The notes beneath the pieces are model-generated. The model saw nothing but the letters and a program-made list of their open reading frames with translations, had not been told where the DNA came from and ran no database searches. A stretch of DNA of 22,244 nucleotides from Colivivens sp963640465 (lineage in GTDB: Bacteria; Bacteroidota; Bacteroidia; Bacteroidales; Bacteroidaceae), in NCBI GenBank assembly GCA_963640465.1, contig CAVHYP010000041.1:1-22244 (forward strand). Direction: 5' to 3'. Position numbers and translations under genes: made by a program. This document shows, one piece after another, positions 1-7,754 of the stretch. Positions within the stretch are counted from its first letter, which is position 1, and each line of letters begins with the position of its first letter.

Positions 1-160
1 TGCCTTATATGAAGTTTCTGTTCGTTAGACCAGATGTTTGCCGCCAGCTTCTTTCAGATTCCACCTCGCGACGGACACCCTTGCTCTTGGCTATGTAATT
101 CCCGCTATTAGGGCTTACTCGGGACTTGCACCCGTTAGACAATGCTCATGCCGAGCATAC
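1..160 (+). other. Possible end of a mobile or repeated element, unidentified
   Basis: This stretch has no credible protein of its own: the frame that runs through it is closed by TAG at 26-28 and encodes no recognisable domain. It ends in a short hairpin (ATGCTC at 142-147, loop ATGCC, GAGCAT at 153-158), and a recognisable protein fragment begins directly afterwards. The text resembles a repeated element I associate with gut Bacteroidota and Firmicutes contigs, but I cannot name the family. An inserted element truncating the downstream gene is inference; the left side of the element lies outside the window. Confidence 0.3.
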
Positions 161-592
161 ATGAAGAAAGCGCGCGCGGCGACCGACGACGCCTACCGCG
201 CATTGGTGAAGATAGTGAATGCCCTTGCCCTCATCTATGGCGAGAACGACTATGCTTCATTCATCGACTATGTGAATGCGGAAATTGCCCACTACAAGCG
301 TGAGGTGCTCAGTCAAAAGACAGCGGCTGCAACCAACCGGACAACTGTCACCCCTGCGACGGATTCGGAAAGCAACGGCACACAGGCAGACAACAACCCA
401 TCATCAAACGACGATTCATCCTCGGGCAGCGATACATCGCCAGACGATGGAGGCATGTCACCAGACAATGAAGGCACGTCCTCAAGCAGCGTCAATCATT
501 CCTCAAATGATAGGGATTCGGCTTCAAGCGGTGTCAATACTTCATCAGAATCCACCCCCTCTCCGGATGATGACGATGGGGAAATGTCGTAA
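161..592 (+). pseudogene. C-terminal fragment of a DUF6261-like protein with Ser/Asp-rich tail
   Basis: The reading frame is open from an ATG at 38 to the stop at 592, but family-like sequence starts only near 161. It shows the helical block DAYRALVKIVNALALIYG followed by YASFIDYVNAEIAHYKREVL, which resembles the C-terminus of Bacteroidota DUF6261 proteins. Those are usually about 240-270 residues, so most of the protein is missing. The last 85 or so residues are low complexity (Ser, Asp, Asn, Thr, Gly), including a 21-bp direct repeat encoding SPDDGG and SPDNEG near 438-475. Function of the family is unknown. It is probably a truncated remnant next to an inserted element. It is the only plus-strand coding sequence I accept in the window. 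The family call is from memory of its C-terminal pattern. Confidence 0.5.
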
Positions 593-648
593 GAAGGGAA
601 AATATTCGATCGAAACCCTATGGCATCCATCGCCCGTTTCCCTAGCAT

Positions 649-690
649 ACAAAAAAAGAATGAGCAGCCCTCAGACAATGAAGGCTGCCC
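649..690 (-). terminator. Rho-independent terminator of the porG-uppS-bamA-ompH operon
   Basis: On the minus strand an 11-bp stem (two G-T pairs, 7-nt loop) between 690 and 662 is followed by a T-rich run, the complement of the A-run at 649-659. It lies 24 bp after the stop of the last ompH gene and fits an intrinsic terminator. Its loop side contains the 14-mer CAGACAATGAAGGC (672-685), which also occurs inside the neighbouring low-complexity gene at 462-475. Confidence 0.8.
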
Positions 691-713
691 AATAGTTATA
701 AGACTGCAATTGT

Positions 714-1214
714 TTATTTGATTCCGAGTTTGGCTTTCACCTGCGCTGTCACATCTGTGCTGATTGACTCGTTGATGAATGGTATGCCTGATGATACGTC
801 CATCACATAAACGTAACCGCCGGCTGTGCCCACTTCCTTGATGGCTGCACCAACCTTGTCGGAAATCTCGCTCAACTTGGTTTGCTGAGTCTTCTGCAAA
901 TCCTGCTGGCTTGTCTGGTAGTACTGCTCAAGGCGCTGGTTGAGGTCGGTGAGTTCCTGCTCACGGCGCTGCTTGGTGGCATCGGGCAGAGTGGCACCGT
1001 TGTCCTGGTAGTCTTTCAGTTTCTTCTGCAGTTCGTCCTGCATACGCTTCAGTTCATCCTCATACTGCTTTGCAAGTGTCTGGATTTCGTTCTGTGCGGT
1101 TGTGTACTCAGGCATTGCCTGAACGATGAGAGTTGAGTTGACATGCGCAAACTTCTGTTGCGCGAATACACTCATTGGAAATACCACGAGTGCGATTAAA
1201 ATCAGTTTTTTCAT
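714..1214 (-). CDS. OmpH/Skp family periplasmic chaperone (second copy)
   Basis: A 166-residue OmpH/Skp-type protein, a periplasmic holdase that binds unfolded outer-membrane proteins on their way to the BAM complex. Residues 1-18 form a signal peptide (basic MKK, hydrophobic core, VFA-Q cleavage region). The mature part opens with the family-like KFAHVNSTLIVQAMPEY, then has a long Lys/Gln/Glu-rich coiled-coil hairpin (about residues 40-120) and a compact C-terminal strand region (GGYVYVMDVSSGIPFIN). It is the last gene of the operon, 135 bp after the paralogue at 1350-1862, and is followed by a strong terminator. Length is normal for the family. The tandem duplication is common in Bacteroidota; whether the copies have different clients cannot be seen here. 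Confidence 0.92.
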   Translation of the reverse strand: MKKLILIALVVFPMSVFAQQKFAHVNSTLIVQAMPEYTTAQNEIQTLAKQYEDELKRMQDELQKKLKDYQDNGATLPDATKQRREQELTDLNQRLEQYYQTSQQDLQKTQQTKLSEISDKVGAAIKEVGTAGGYVYVMDVSSGIPFINESISTDVTAQVKAKLGIK

Positions 1215-1238
1215 TTCCTATGTTTTTTGTTATTGCTA

Positions 1239-1349
1239 TATCCTTGTTTGGTTTGGATATCCATATGTACCTGGAGTATCCTTGTTTGGTTTTGCATACC
1301 CGAATGTGGTTGGAATATCCTTGTTCGGGTTTTGTATGAATGTCCGGGT
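1239..1349. repeat. Degenerate 38/39-bp tandem repeat between the two ompH genes
   Basis: The word TATCC(T)TGTT recurs at 1239, 1277 and 1316 (spacing 38 and 39 bp), in units that begin TATCCTTGTTTGGTTT or a close variant and contain a CATA or TATG-type middle. The array fills the whole spacer, starting at the stop codon of the upstream ompH gene. No promoter or terminator is obvious inside it. Confidence 0.65.
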
Positions 1350-1862
1350 TTAATTTGAGTATCCGAGTTTCAGAAGCACCTCGTCACTGATGTCAATCTT
1401 GGGTGAGGCATAGATGATGCTGCCGCCGGATGCACGGTCGAGCACAAGCTGGTAGCCTTTCTGGTCGCAGATGTCCTTCACTGCATTGTAGATCTCGTCC
1501 TGGATTGGTGCCATGAGGCTCTGGCGCTTCTTGTAGAGCTCGCCTTCGCTTCCGAAGTATTTCTTCTTCAAGTCGCTTGCTTCCTTTTCCTTGGCCATTA
1601 TGGATTCTTCGGTCTTCTGCTTCTGTGCATCGGAGAGGAATACCACTTCCGACTGATACTTCTTGTACATAGTCTCCACTTCCTGCAGGATGCTTTCCAC
1701 TTCGCCCTCCCACTTCTTGGAGATTTGGTTCAACTGTTCGTTTGCACGCTCATAGGCTGGCACATTCTTCAGGATGTATTCCATGTCGACAAGAGCGAAC
1801 TTCTGTGCGCTTGCTGCCAGGCAGCATACGCAAACCATCAATGACAATACTAATCGTTTCAT
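1350..1862 (-). CDS. OmpH/Skp family periplasmic chaperone (first copy)
   Basis: A 170-residue OmpH/Skp family protein, predicted to hold nascent outer-membrane proteins soluble in the periplasm for delivery to BamA. Residues 1-19 are a signal peptide (MKRLVLSLMVCVCCLAASA). The mature chain begins QKFALVDMEYILKNVPAYE, the typical family opening, followed by a charged coiled-coil region (about 40-125) and a C-terminal segment ending in ISDEVLLKLGYSN. It starts 26 bp after the bamA stop, so it is almost certainly co-transcribed with bamA; this is the usual ompH context in Bacteroidota. It differs strongly in sequence from the second copy at 714-1214, so the duplication is old. Confidence 0.93.
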   Translation of the reverse strand: MKRLVLSLMVCVCCLAASAQKFALVDMEYILKNVPAYERANEQLNQISKKWEGEVESILQEVETMYKKYQSEVVFLSDAQKQKTEESIMAKEKEASDLKKKYFGSEGELYKKRQSLMAPIQDEIYNAVKDICDQKGYQLVLDRASGGSIIYASPKIDISDEVLLKLGYSN

Positions 1863-1888
1863 GTTGTATCGTTTTTAATTGTTATTGC

Positions 1889-4543
1889 TTAAAATTCCTG
1901 TCCAAGTACGAAATGGAAGTGGCTGCCTCCATAACTGGTTGAACCGAATACTTTATCGAATCCGTATGCATAGTCAATTCCCATCATTCCCACCATCGGG
2001 AGGAAGAGGCGAACACCGACTCCGGCTGAACGCTTCATGTCGAAGGGATTGAACTTGCGTATCTCGTTCCATGCATTTCCGCCTTCCACGAATGCCAGTG
2101 CATAGATGTTGGTTGATCCCTGGAGGAGCAACGGGTAGCGCAACTCGAGTGCCATGCGTGAGTAGGCATAACCTTCAGAACCTACGCTCGGGGTCAACGA
2201 ACCGTTCTCATAACCACGGAGGGCAATGGTCTCGGTGTAGTAGCTTGTGGAATATCCCGACATTCCGTCACCGCCCACATAGAAGGTCTCGAACGGCGAA
2301 CGCTTGTTCTTGTTGTAGTGTCCGAGGAATCCGGCATCGAAACGGGTGACGAGCACGAAACACTTCTGTGCACCCGAAAGCGGAGTATAGAGCTTTGAGT
2401 TGAACTTCCACTTGTGGTACTCAATCCAGCGGTATTTCTTCTGCAAATCTCTCTGATAGTTGGCGTCGCTTGAAGATGTAGCCAGACTTCCGTAATCGAT
2501 GTTGTCCCACAATGAATAAGGTGGTGTGGCACTGACTGAGAACGAGATCTCGGAACCTCTACGCGGATATATCTGGTTGTCGATGGACATACGCGACAGC
2601 TGGAGGGTGAGGTTGATGTTGTTGCAGTTTCCGTTGGATATGAGGAAGTATTCCCAGTCCTTCAACATATAGCGTGTGTATGAGAGTGATGACCTGAAGT
2701 AGAAGTTGTTGTCAGGCCAGTTCAGACGCTTTCCCCATCCTACCGTCAGACCGAACAACTGGATGTATTTGTCGGGGTCGTAGTAGGAAGAATAGTTGTT
2801 GTAGTATGAACTGTTGTAGTTTCCGTAACCATACAGCATTGAGTAGTAGGAGTTGTAGTAGTTGCTGTTGTAATAGCTGCTGCTTACGTCTGTCTGCCGT
2901 GAATAGAAGGCTGATACCGACAGCGAGTTCGGACGCTTGCCTCCGCACCACGGGTCGTAGAATGAAAGGCTGTAGGACTGGTAGTAGCTACCGTTTGTGG
3001 AACCGCTTATCTCGAACTGCTGTCCGTGTCCTTGCGGAAGGATTCCACGGCGATTCTTGTTCTTGCCAAACAGGTTCTGTATGGAGAAGTTGGTGAACTT
3101 CAATCCAATCTTACCAATGATACCGGTCTGTCCCCATCCAAGGGAGAACTCAATCTGGTCGCTTGCTTTCGGGGTCAGTCCGATGTTGAGGTCTACGGTT
3201 CCGTTCACGTTATCTGCCTTTATCCACTCGTTTGGAGCAAGTGCTTCGGGGTCGAAATGTCCCATCTGGCTAATCTCCTGTGCTGTCTGCTTGAAGGCAT
3301 CCATGGTGAAGAGGTCACCCGGCTTCATCTTGAGTTCGCGGCGCACCACTTCTTCATACACTTTGTCGTTGCCGTAGATCTGCACCTTGTTGATGGTGGC
3401 TTGCTTTCCCTCGGTGATGACGATGTCAAGGTCGATGGAGTCACCGTCGACATCCACTTCCTGTGGGGTTATGCGATTGAACACATATCCATGGTTGTAA
3501 TACTCGTTGCCGATGGAGTTCTCGTCCATTGAAAGGCGTTCATTGAGTTTGGTCTGGTTGTATACATCGCCTTTCTTCATCTGAAGTGACTGAGAGAGGG
3601 CTTCGGAGTTGTAGATGGTGTTGCCCACCCAGTTGATGTTTCTGATGTAGTATTTCTGACCTTCCTCTATGTTGATGTAGACGTCAACAAGGTTGTTGCC
3701 TATATCCACCACACTGTCGGATGCGATGATGGCATCACGGAATCCGAGTTCGTTGTATTTTTCGATGACTCTCTCCTTGTCGGCTGCATACTTCTCGTCG
3801 ATGAACTTCTTGGCTTTGAACAGGCTCTTGAAGCCTTTCTCGTTGGTTTTCTTCAGCAAACCGGTGGTAAAGAATCCGCCGACGAACTTCTTGCGTGACA
3901 AGTTGTTGTTGCCTGTGATATAGATCTTGTTCACCTTGACTTTCTCGTTCTTGTTGATGTTGACGTCAACAATCAGCTGGTCTTTGTGGGAGATGTCGTC
4001 TTTCTGCACAATCTCTATCTCGGCATTCTTGAACCCTTTGTCGTCGAAGTAGTTCTTGATGATTGTCTTTGCACGGTCCACCATGTTCGGAGTAATCTGG
4101 TTGCCCTTGACGATGCCTATCTTCTCAGCCAGGTCGTCGCGCTCATTCTTCTTCACTCCGTTGATATTGACCTGTGAAACTCTTGGCCGCACACCGAGCA
4201 CTATATTCAGGAAGATGCTGTCGCCTCTGATTTCGCTTGCCTCTATCTTCACGCTCGAGAAGAGTCCGTGTTTCCAATAGCGTTTCACTGCGTTGCTTAT
4301 GTCGTCGCCCGGCACTTTCACGAAGTCGCCCACCGACAGTCCGGAGATGCTGACGAGGATGGCGTCCTCATAGTTGCGCGCCCCTTCGTTTGCCGGTTCC
4401 ACTGTTATGCCGCCGATGACATAGTTGTGGGGCTGACCGTAAATGATGGTGGGTTTTTCCTGCGCAGACAAGCTTGTGACATTGGCAAATGAGATCAAGC
4501 CGGTAAGTACTGAGAGTTTTATGTGTGTTGACAGTTTCATCAT
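1889..4543 (-). CDS. bamA: BamA, outer membrane protein assembly factor
   Basis: An 884-residue Omp85/BamA protein that inserts beta-barrel proteins into the outer membrane. A signal peptide covers about residues 1-27 (SLSAQ end). Five POTRA domains follow at roughly 43-117, 120-200, 202-296, 298-379 and 382-456; the barrel runs from about 460 to the C-terminal Phe, ending HFHFVLGQEF, a proper beta-signal. The barrel has the conserved VGGDGMSGY (756-764) and the loop-6 RGY motif (776-778). An odd feature is a Tyr/Asn/Ser-rich stretch at 552-592, probably an extracellular loop. Start: the sequence opens with two ATGs (4541-4543 and 4538-4540), and the first lies one base after the uppS stop, implying translational coupling. 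Assignment is secure from domain order, motifs and neighbours. Confidence 0.96.
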   Translation of the reverse strand: MMKLSTHIKLSVLTGLISFANVTSLSAQEKPTIIYGQPHNYVIGGITVEPANEGARNYEDAILVSISGLSVGDFVKVPGDDISNAVKRYWKHGLFSSVKIEASEIRGDSIFLNIVLGVRPRVSQVNINGVKKNERDDLAEKIGIVKGNQITPNMVDRAKTIIKNYFDDKGFKNAEIEIVQKDDISHKDQLIVDVNINKNEKVKVNKIYITGNNNLSRKKFVGGFFTTGLLKKTNEKGFKSLFKAKKFIDEKYAADKERVIEKYNELGFRDAIIASDSVVDIGNNLVDVYINIEEGQKYYIRNINWVGNTIYNSEALSQSLQMKKGDVYNQTKLNERLSMDENSIGNEYYNHGYVFNRITPQEVDVDGDSIDLDIVITEGKQATINKVQIYGNDKVYEEVVRRELKMKPGDLFTMDAFKQTAQEISQMGHFDPEALAPNEWIKADNVNGTVDLNIGLTPKASDQIEFSLGWGQTGIIGKIGLKFTNFSIQNLFGKNKNRRGILPQGHGQQFEISGSTNGSYYQSYSLSFYDPWCGGKRPNSLSVSAFYSRQTDVSSSYYNSNYYNSYYSMLYGYGNYNSSYYNNYSSYYDPDKYIQLFGLTVGWGKRLNWPDNNFYFRSSLSYTRYMLKDWEYFLISNGNCNNINLTLQLSRMSIDNQIYPRRGSEISFSVSATPPYSLWDNIDYGSLATSSSDANYQRDLQKKYRWIEYHKWKFNSKLYTPLSGAQKCFVLVTRFDAGFLGHYNKNKRSPFETFYVGGDGMSGYSTSYYTETIALRGYENGSLTPSVGSEGYAYSRMALELRYPLLLQGSTNIYALAFVEGGNAWNEIRKFNPFDMKRSAGVGVRLFLPMVGMMGIDYAYGFDKVFGSTSYGGSHFHFVLGQEF

Positions 4544-4544
4544 A

Positions 4545-5288
4545 CTACTTTTGTGATTCTTGAATAATTTGGTCGCCAGTCTTTCCGTATCTTCTCTGGC
4601 GTTGTTGGAAGTTGGCTATCGCCTTGTGAAACTCCTCTATGGTGAAGTCGGGCCAGTAGACATCGGTGAAGTAGAACTCCGAGTAAGCGCACTGCCACAG
4701 CAGGAAGTTGCTGAGGCGTTCTTCGCCTCCAGTGCGTATCATGAGTTCGGGGTCGGGCATACGACGGGTTTCAAGATGCTGGCTTATCACCTGTTCGTTG
4801 ATTTCCCCGCTTGTCAGCCTGCCTTCCTGCACGTCCTTTGCTATGTCCTGCACTGCCTTGGTTATTTCCCATTTTGACGAGTAGCTCAGTGCAAGCACCA
4901 TGCATGTATTGGTGTTGTTCTTGGTCAGTTCAATCAGATGGTTCACAGCATCCTGCACCACTTGCGGCAGTCTGCCTATGTCGCCAATGACATCAAAGCG
5001 TGCGTTGTTCTTCATGAACACCTCTTCTTCCAGGTGTTGCAGAAGCAGGTTCATCAGTGCTGCCACCTCTTCCACCGGCCGATTCCAGTTCTCTGTCGAG
5101 AAGGTGTAAAGGGTGAGGTAATCAACCCCCAGCCTGACAGCCTCTTCCATGATTTCATGTACCTGCTGTGCACCTTGCTGGTGTCCCATTGCCCGTTCCA
5201 TGCCGCGAGCCTTTGCCCATCTGCCATTGCCGTCCATGATGATTGCAATGTGACGCGGGATTCTATTCATATCCAATTGGGTTGACAT
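4545..5288 (-). CDS. uppS: Isoprenyl transferase (undecaprenyl diphosphate synthase)
   Basis: A 247-residue cis-prenyltransferase that condenses isopentenyl diphosphate onto farnesyl diphosphate to make undecaprenyl diphosphate, the lipid carrier for peptidoglycan and surface polysaccharide. The sequence shows HIAIIMDGNGRWAK with the metal-binding Asp at residue 19, TFSTENWNRP (62-71), and RTGGE followed by RLSNFLLWQ (185-199), which bind the incoming substrate. No signal peptide or membrane span is present; it works at the inner face of the membrane. It sits between porG and bamA, with one base to the bamA start and 15 bp from porG. Length matches the family. An alternative start at Met7 is possible but would remove nothing essential. 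Confidence 0.96.
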   Translation of the reverse strand: MSTQLDMNRIPRHIAIIMDGNGRWAKARGMERAMGHQQGAQQVHEIMEEAVRLGVDYLTLYTFSTENWNRPVEEVAALMNLLLQHLEEEVFMKNNARFDVIGDIGRLPQVVQDAVNHLIELTKNNTNTCMVLALSYSSKWEITKAVQDIAKDVQEGRLTSGEINEQVISQHLETRRMPDPELMIRTGGEERLSNFLLWQCAYSEFYFTDVYWPDFTIEEFHKAIANFQQRQRRYGKTGDQIIQESQK

Positions 5289-5303
5289 ATATCTCTCTTG
5301 TTT

Positions 5304-5966
5304 TTAGTCGTTGTTGCATTGTCTGTACTTGGGACACAGGTCATACGTGATGTAGAACATCGTGAATGAATACGAGTCCTTGTTCTTGAGGAATCCGCTC
5401 TTCATGGAGTAGGGGTCGCTGATACCGTCGAGTTCGTCGCTCATGCTGAAATGCATCGACCAATCGATTCCTACGTTGACTCTGTCCTTAAGTTTGTATC
5501 TTACTCCGAATCCTATGGGGATGTTCATGGTAAGGTTCTTGTTGCCATACGTGAATCCCAGTCCCAGTTGTATGTAAGGTGCAAGGCGTTTCGTTCCTTT
5601 GTAGCTGCGTCCTGTACCATAGCCCCAGAAGCATAGTTCGTATTGGCAGCCGAGGTCGACGACTGTGTTGCTGAACTCCCATTCCTGCCCGGGAATGTCG
5701 GGGTATTTGTTTGCAAGTTCCAGTGCATTGCCTGAGACCTTTCCCACTGCAAGGTCGAACTTCATTGCCATCCTCGGGTTGAGGTTGTATCGTGCAATCA
5801 GTCCTCCTGCAAGGTTGGTGTTCTTGTAGAGCGACGAATAGTTGGCATCTCCCAAGTAGAAGCCTCCACCCATCATCCCTCCAAGCTCAAGTTTGTATTC
5901 GAGCTCCTGTGCCGACATTGTGGCAAACGGTAGAAAGCATAACAATATCAATGCTTTTATCTTCAT
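5304..5966 (-). CDS. porG: PorG-like outer-membrane beta-barrel of the type 9 secretion system (DUF6089)
   Basis: A 220-residue predicted outer-membrane beta-barrel. It has a signal peptide (about 1-19, ending TMSAQ), then alternating hydrophobic/polar strands and Gly-rich turns (LELGGMMGGGFYLGDAN near the N-terminus, GFGVRYKLKDRVNVGIDWSM in the middle) and a short tail, CPKYRQCNND. In Porphyromonas gingivalis the PorG protein associates with the PorK-PorN ring of the type 9 secretion system, and its gene lies next to uppS, bamA and ompH. The same order is seen here, which is the strongest argument for the name. A generic barrel of the same fold is the alternative. It lies 56 bp after the lipoprotein gene. 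Confidence 0.82.
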   Translation of the reverse strand: MKIKALILLCFLPFATMSAQELEYKLELGGMMGGGFYLGDANYSSLYKNTNLAGGLIARYNLNPRMAMKFDLAVGKVSGNALELANKYPDIPGQEWEFSNTVVDLGCQYELCFWGYGTGRSYKGTKRLAPYIQLGLGFTYGNKNLTMNIPIGFGVRYKLKDRVNVGIDWSMHFSMSDELDGISDPYSMKSGFLKNKDSYSFTMFYITYDLCPKYRQCNND

Positions 5967-6022
5967 GGCTCTTTATCCTGCGTTTAATGGATCGTTCTTC
6001 TGAGTTTACGGGAATTTGTTGT

Positions 6023-7357
6023 TTACTGGAACTTATTGAGTATTCCACGCCACACTCTTGCGTGTCCGTCGTTGTCTGTCTGAATCATGAATATCTGTTG
6101 GTCCATGACTGCTGCAGCCACTCTCTTGTCTGCAACGAGCGCGGATGGCGGGAACTGGTATTGATCCACTTCTCTCCATGTGATTCCGTTGTCTTCAGAC
6201 TTGTAGAACACATCGTTGCTGCCTCCGAAGGCATAAAGTGCATCGTTGTAGTGGAACATGCTGAGGTTGCCCAGCGCGGCCAGCGGATAAGGGTTTTCCT
6301 CTGTCACTTCTATGTAGTCCCATGTCTGGTTGCTCTCATCGTCGGCTGCAGAAACCTTGTACCACACCACTGCGTTCTCTGCATTGCCTGCATTCAGTCC
6401 TGCCATCACGCATACTGAAAGCGTACTGTTGGTACGGGTGGCGTAGGAAGCATACGACAGATTGGTCTGTGGCAACATTGAGAGGTTTCTGGTGCCGTTA
6501 GCGGTCCAGTCATTGAGGTCGGCAGTTGCAATGATCTTCTCGCCATCGTAGGCATAGAGATAGTTGGCATCGCATGCCAGCAATGACTGAATCTGCTTGT
6601 CGGTTGCCAATGTCCAAACAATGCCGTCTTCCGAACCATACAAACCGTTGTTGCTGCCTTTCGCATAGAGTTTGCCGTTGTATGCCAAGATTGAAGCGAA
6701 GTCAATGTCGCTTGCCGACTGGATGTCAGCAGGTGCAGTCCATTGCTTTCCGTCGTTCGACATGCTCACTGCGACGTTGCCCTCGTATTGTCCGAACACA
6801 TAAACCATATTGCCATTGACCACGGCTTTCTGTGCGTCCTCAATCTTGAGGTCAGCGTCCAGTTCGCTCCACAGCAGAGAATCTGCATTGGCTGAATATC
6901 TATAGATGACGGCTGTGTAATGCTTGTACGACACTCCGTCGGAAGCTACGACACGGAAGTCCATTGGAGTGGAAAGGTCGATGGAGTCCGACCCGCTTGT
7001 CACCTCATAGAAATTCTCGTCTGCATTCAATCGGGCATAAGCTGTCCCACTGCATGAGAAGCTCGGCACAACCCTTGTGAGGTTGGTCCAACTGGGCAGT
7101 GAGTCAACAGAGTAAATCCTGCCGTTCACTTGGTCGATGTTGAATTTGATGCTGCTTCCGCTTATAGTTCTTGTGTAGGCGCTGTCAGTGCCGTCAGAAG
7201 CCAATGTCGTCAATGTTGTGGTGATGTCACCGACAGAAAATGATGTGATGACACATTGTGGAGTAGATTCCGTTTCTTCGTCTGACAGACAGGCAGTCAG
7301 ACATGAAACTACACTCGCTACTAGCGTCATCAATATGTATGAAGCGTATTTCCTCAT
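6023..7357 (-). CDS. DUF6242-like surface lipoprotein with beta-propeller-type repeats
   Basis: A 444-residue lipoprotein. A lipoprotein signal ends at LTAC (Cys23), and Cys23 is followed by LSDEETE, an acidic stretch like the lipoprotein export signal that sends Bacteroidota lipoproteins to the cell surface. The region up to about residue 150 appears all-beta. From about 160 on there are repeated blades of kelch/BNR type, for example MSNDGKQWTAP, GSEDGIVWTLA and KSEDNGITWREV, the last two resembling Asp-box motifs. This fits DUF6242 proteins of Bacteroidales, whose function is unknown; I see no catalytic signature. It heads the porG-uppS-bamA-ompH gene run, with a promoter just upstream, so an envelope or secretion role is a reasonable inference. 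Confidence 0.72.
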   Translation of the reverse strand: MRKYASYILMTLVASVVSCLTACLSDEETESTPQCVITSFSVGDITTTLTTLASDGTDSAYTRTISGSSIKFNIDQVNGRIYSVDSLPSWTNLTRVVPSFSCSGTAYARLNADENFYEVTSGSDSIDLSTPMDFRVVASDGVSYKHYTAVIYRYSANADSLLWSELDADLKIEDAQKAVVNGNMVYVFGQYEGNVAVSMSNDGKQWTAPADIQSASDIDFASILAYNGKLYAKGSNNGLYGSEDGIVWTLATDKQIQSLLACDANYLYAYDGEKIIATADLNDWTANGTRNLSMLPQTNLSYASYATRTNSTLSVCVMAGLNAGNAENAVVWYKVSAADDESNQTWDYIEVTEENPYPLAALGNLSMFHYNDALYAFGGSNDVFYKSEDNGITWREVDQYQFPPSALVADKRVAAAVMDQQIFMIQTDNDGHARVWRGILNKFQ

Positions 7358-7380
7358 GTTAACTAATAATGATTAGAACA

Positions 7381-7388
7381 CAAAGGTA
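7381..7388 (-). promoter_or_regulatory. Candidate -7 box for the envelope operon
   Basis: On the minus strand TACCTTTG matches the Bacteroidota -7 consensus TAnnTTTG. It is 23 bp from the lipoprotein start codon, giving a short leader of about 15-20 nt. No clear -33 TTTG is seen 19-20 bp further upstream, so the match is only half of a full promoter. Confidence 0.5.
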
Positions 7389-7620
7389 CGACTATTTTCG
7401 CTATGCAGACGCTCATGGGTTTGATTTAATTATTTTTATGTATGTTTTTGTTGTTATCCAGTATCTTTTTCATCATTCCAAAGTCAAATGTTTGATATAA
7501 CAATATGCCGCAGTTAGTGTCATACGGTCTAAAATGATGGTTGGTAGACGAAATCAAAAACAGTGGGTAGATTGGATTTGATTCCTTGTAGGGAAAGCAG
7601 CGATGCATTGTTTGAATTCA
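7389..7620. other. Gene-free spacer between ribD and the lipoprotein gene
   Basis: AT-rich sequence of about 230 bp with no convincing gene. A 60-codon minus-strand frame (7426-7608) exists, but it has no domain, signal sequence or good start. On the minus strand the sequence next to the 22-bp array appears to hold diverged extra units (for example one covering 7599-7620). Confidence 0.5.
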
Positions 7621-7708
7621 TGCGTCCGGTCGTATAAACCGATACGTCCGGTTGTGTGAGCCGATGCGTCCGGTTGTATAAATCGATACGTCCAATTGTA
7701 TCACTTGA
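7621..7708. repeat. 22-bp tandem repeat, four units
   Basis: Four contiguous units of exactly 22 bp start at 7621, 7643, 7665 and 7687. The core consensus on the plus strand is TRCGTCCGGTTGTATAAA followed by YCGA; the fourth unit is the most diverged. There is no non-repetitive spacer between units, so this is not a CRISPR array. It lies 46 bp past the ribD stop codon. Fainter units appear to flank it on both sides. Confidence 0.85.
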
Positions 7709-7754
7709 TGACGCCCTTTCCAGTATTCAACTACTCTCTTTAAGGAGTCAACTA

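Noticed and set aside
276..695. 139-codon plus-strand frame, Arg/Thr/His-rich
   Set aside because: It is a shifted reading of the low-complexity tail and runs into the terminator.
882..1136. Hydrophobic plus-strand frame, apparently membrane protein
   Set aside because: It is the complement of the Gln/Lys-rich coiled coil of the OmpH-like gene; such shadows always look Leu/Val-rich.
7426..7608. 60-codon minus-strand frame as a gene
   Set aside because: No domain, no signal sequence, no convincing start, and it lies in AT-rich spacer beside diverged repeats.
7621..7708. Array considered as a CRISPR
   Set aside because: Units of 22 bp are directly adjacent with no unique spacers, and no cas gene is in the window.
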